Source: CAIUKX01 sp964580965
Lineage (GTDB): Bacteria > Bacteroidota > Bacteroidia > Flavobacteriales_D > Crocinitomicaceae
Direction: 5' to 3'
DNA length: 64,000 nucleotides
Assembly (NCBI GenBank): GCA_964580965.1
Contig: CAZOLZ010000001.1
Span: 1 to 64,000 of the forward strand
In this document: one piece after another, positions 62,426-64,000 of the stretch
Numbering within the stretch: position 1 is the first letter of the stretch
Layout: the number at the start of each line of letters is the position of its first letter
The notes under the pieces: generated by a model
The model's input: the letters and a program-made list of their open reading frames with translations, nothing else
What the model was told of the DNA's origin: nothing
Databases searched by the model: none
Position numbers and translations under genes: made by a program

Positions 62426-63121
62426 ATGGGAAGAATTTCTAAAAAAAGAAAAGAAGTTTTAGCTAAGTATGATAATACAAAAGCTTACTCATTAGAAGAA
62501 GCATGTAATTTAGTGAAGGAAATTTCCACTACTAAGTTTGATGCTTCAGTTGATGTTTGTGTTAGGTTAGGTGTTGATCCTAGAAAAGCTAACCAAATGG
62601 TTAGAGGTACAGTTTCTTTACCACACGGTACTGGTAAGACAGTTAGAGTTTTAGTTTTGTGTACTCCTGACAAGGAAGAGGAAGCTAAAGCAGCTGGTGC
62701 AGATCATGTTGGTTTAGATGATTATATCGCTAAAATCAAAGGAGGTTGGACAGATATCGACGTTATTGTTACAATGCCTTCTGTTATGGGTAAAGTTGGT
62801 GCTTTAGGTAGAATTTTAGGGCCTAGAGGTTTAATGCCAAATCCTAAGACAGGTACAGTAACTATGGACGTTGCTAAAGCAGTTGAAGAGGTTAAAGCTG
62901 GAAAAATTGACTTTAAAGTTGACAAATATGGAATTATCCATAGTTCAGTTGCAAAAGCTAGTTTTGAAGGTGTTAAGATTAAAGAAAATGCAAATGAATT
63001 ACTTCAAACTTTAATCAAAATGAAACCATCTTCTGCTAAAGGTACTTATATTAAAAGTATATACTTAAGTTCAACTATGAGTCCAAGTATTCAAGTTGAT
63101 ACTAAGTCTGTAACACTTTAA
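62426..63121 (+). CDS. rplA: 50S ribosomal protein L1 (uL1)
   Basis: uL1 forms the mobile stalk near the E site and represses its own operon in many bacteria. The signatures MGRISKKRKEVLAKYDN, VRLGVDPRKANQMVRGTV, and VGALGRILGPRGLMPNPKTG (about residues 129-148) are intact. The length (231) is normal. It starts 12 bases after rplK. Confidence 0.97.
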   Translation: MGRISKKRKEVLAKYDNTKAYSLEEACNLVKEISTTKFDASVDVCVRLGVDPRKANQMVRGTVSLPHGTGKTVRVLVLCTPDKEEEAKAAGADHVGLDDYIAKIKGGWTDIDVIVTMPSVMGKVGALGRILGPRGLMPNPKTGTVTMDVAKAVEEVKAGKIDFKVDKYGIIHSSVAKASFEGVKIKENANELLQTLIKMKPSSAKGTYIKSIYLSSTMSPSIQVDTKSVTL

Positions 63122-63136
63122 TAAAATAAGCACAAG

Positions 63137-63658
63137 ATGACAAAACAAGAAAAAGCGAAGTACATAGATGGGTTAGCAACTGAATTAACAGAAGCTAACG
63201 TTGTCTATCTCACGGATACTGCTGATTTAACGGTAGAAGAAGTTAACGCTCTTCGTAGAAAATGTTTCAACTCTAACATAAAAATGAGGGTAGTTAAAAA
63301 TACACTACTTGAAAAAGCAATGTTGAAAGTTGAAGGTAGAAATTATGGTAACTTGACTGAAGTTTTAGCTGGTCAAACTTCTATAATGTTTTCTGAAGTG
63401 GGTAATGCTCCTGCTAAATTAATCGAAGACTTCCGTAAGAAAAACGATAAGCCTATTTTAAAAGGAGCTTACGTAGAAGAAGCAGTTTTCTTAGGTGATA
63501 ATCAATTATCAACATTAACTGCAATTAAGAGTAAAGAAGAAGTTCTTGGTGAGATTATTGGATTACTTCAAAGTCCTGCTAAGAATGTTATTTCTGGACT
63601 TAAAGGTGCTGGAGGTAAAATTGCTGGTATCTTAAAAACGCTCGAAGAAAGAGCATAG
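63137..63658 (+). CDS. rplJ: 50S ribosomal protein L10 (uL10)
   Basis: uL10 anchors the bL12 stalk dimers. The 173 residues match the family: YLTDTADLTVEEVNALRRKC, VVKNTLLEKAML, and the C-terminal helical bL12-binding part. Only 15 bases separate it from rplA, so no room for the separate L10 leader and promoter known from E. coli. Confidence 0.96.
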   Translation: MTKQEKAKYIDGLATELTEANVVYLTDTADLTVEEVNALRRKCFNSNIKMRVVKNTLLEKAMLKVEGRNYGNLTEVLAGQTSIMFSEVGNAPAKLIEDFRKKNDKPILKGAYVEEAVFLGDNQLSTLTAIKSKEEVLGEIIGLLQSPAKNVISGLKGAGGKIAGILKTLEERA

Positions 63659-63698
63659 TAAATTAATTATTGTATAATCTATATTAAATTAAATAAAG

Positions 63699-64000
63699 AT
63701 GGCTGATTTAAATCAAATCGCGGAAACGTTAGTAAACTTAACAGTTAAAGAAGTTAACGAACTTGCAACAATTTTAAAAGATGAGTATGGTATCGAACCT
63801 GCTGCTGCTGCTGTAGCTGTAGCTGGTGGAGCTGCTGGTGGTGATGCTGGAGCTGGTGCTGAAGAAAAAACTGAATTCGATGTAATTTTGAAATCAGGTG
63901 GTTCAAGCAAATTAGCAGTTGTTAAATTAGTAAAAGAATTAACAGGAACTGGATTAAAGGAATCTAAAGATTTAGTTGATGGTGCTCCTTCTACATTAAA
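63699..64000 (+). CDS. rplL: 50S ribosomal protein L7/L12 (bL12), 3' end outside window
   Basis: bL12 recruits translational GTPases to the ribosome. ATG at 63699 starts MADLNQIAETLVNLTVKEVN (dimerisation domain), followed by a Gly/Ala-rich hinge (about residues 33-53) and the C-terminal domain (EFDVILKSGGSSKLAVVKLV), cut by the window after about 100 codons. It follows rplJ by 40 bases with no visible attenuator. Confidence 0.95.
   Translation, partial: MADLNQIAETLVNLTVKEVNELATILKDEYGIEPAAAAVAVAGGAAGGDAGAGAEEKTEFDVILKSGGSSKLAVVKLVKELTGTGLKESKDLVDGAPSTL

Noticed and set aside
63713..63910. Minus-strand open frame inside rplL
   Set aside because: The Pro/Ala-rich text is the complement of the Ala/Gly-rich bL12 hinge.
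1..64000. CRISPR arrays, prophage, insertion sequences or defence genes
   Set aside because: No regular direct repeats, transposase, phage structural or known defence motifs were seen; the only recombinase looks like the housekeeping Xer type.

Overview
The window is a gene-dense, AT-rich chromosomal segment from a member of the Bacteroidota, most likely order Flavobacteriales. The evidence is four secreted proteins with type IX secretion (T9SS) C-terminal sorting domains, a PorE-like envelope protein, Bacteroidota-only families (DUF4293, DUF2851, choice-of-anchor L), Bacteroidota -33/-7 promoters (TTTG, then TAnnTTTG), an almost complete lack of Shine-Dalgarno sequences, and a bacterial geranylgeranylglyceryl phosphate synthase. 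A Crocinitomicaceae-like lineage is plausible but not proven. Two 10-N runs show a scaffolded draft assembly, and one of them carries a short foreign-looking stretch.

Layout. 1-8 kb: ether-lipid type synthase, a secreted M43 metalloprotease, mlaEF-type ABC genes with a TrmH-family methyltransferase, a SprT-like protein and mannose-1-phosphate guanylyltransferase. 8-17.6 kb (minus strand): rbfA, a LolE-like permease, a small basic lipoprotein and fabD, then an M16 peptidase, hemH, a cytoplasmic binding-protein-like gene and an MsbA-like exporter. 17.7-24.7 kb: upp, a membrane protein and yjjG; a large adhesin-like T9SS protein; rlmB, osmC, lipA and yidD. 24.8-29.3 kb: a compact nucleotide-sugar/polysaccharide operon (DegT aminotransferase, UDP-glucuronate decarboxylase-like SDR, WbpD-like acetyltransferase, rfbB, CpsB-type phosphatase). 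29.4-49.9 kb: mixed housekeeping and envelope genes, including a PASTA protein, a T9SS protein and an RluD-type pseudouridine synthase in a row, the PorE-like protein, a phosphohexomutase, aroC, an ABC-F protein, a lytic transglycosylase, a secreted esterase and a U32 peptidase. 50-59 kb: the DUF2851/PspC/K+ channel/RmlD-like set, an alanine symporter, an HhH protein, apt, an acyl-CoA dehydrogenase, rpsU, xerC/D and hpf.

59.3-64 kb is the ancient translation block: tRNA-Thr, Tyr, Gly, Thr, tuf, tRNA-Trp, secE, nusG, rplK, rplA, rplJ and rplL (cut by the window end). It starts from an exact consensus promoter.

No CRISPR array, prophage, insertion sequence, rRNA gene or defence island was found. 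The most interesting signals are regulatory and structural: a start codon inside an intrinsic terminator (rpsU/xer), a permease gene whose only homologous start is ATT, a structured leader before rplK, a terminator abutting tRNA-Trp, a beta-sandwich-like insertion inside a metalloprotease domain, and a few conserved-looking genes of unknown job in tight operons.
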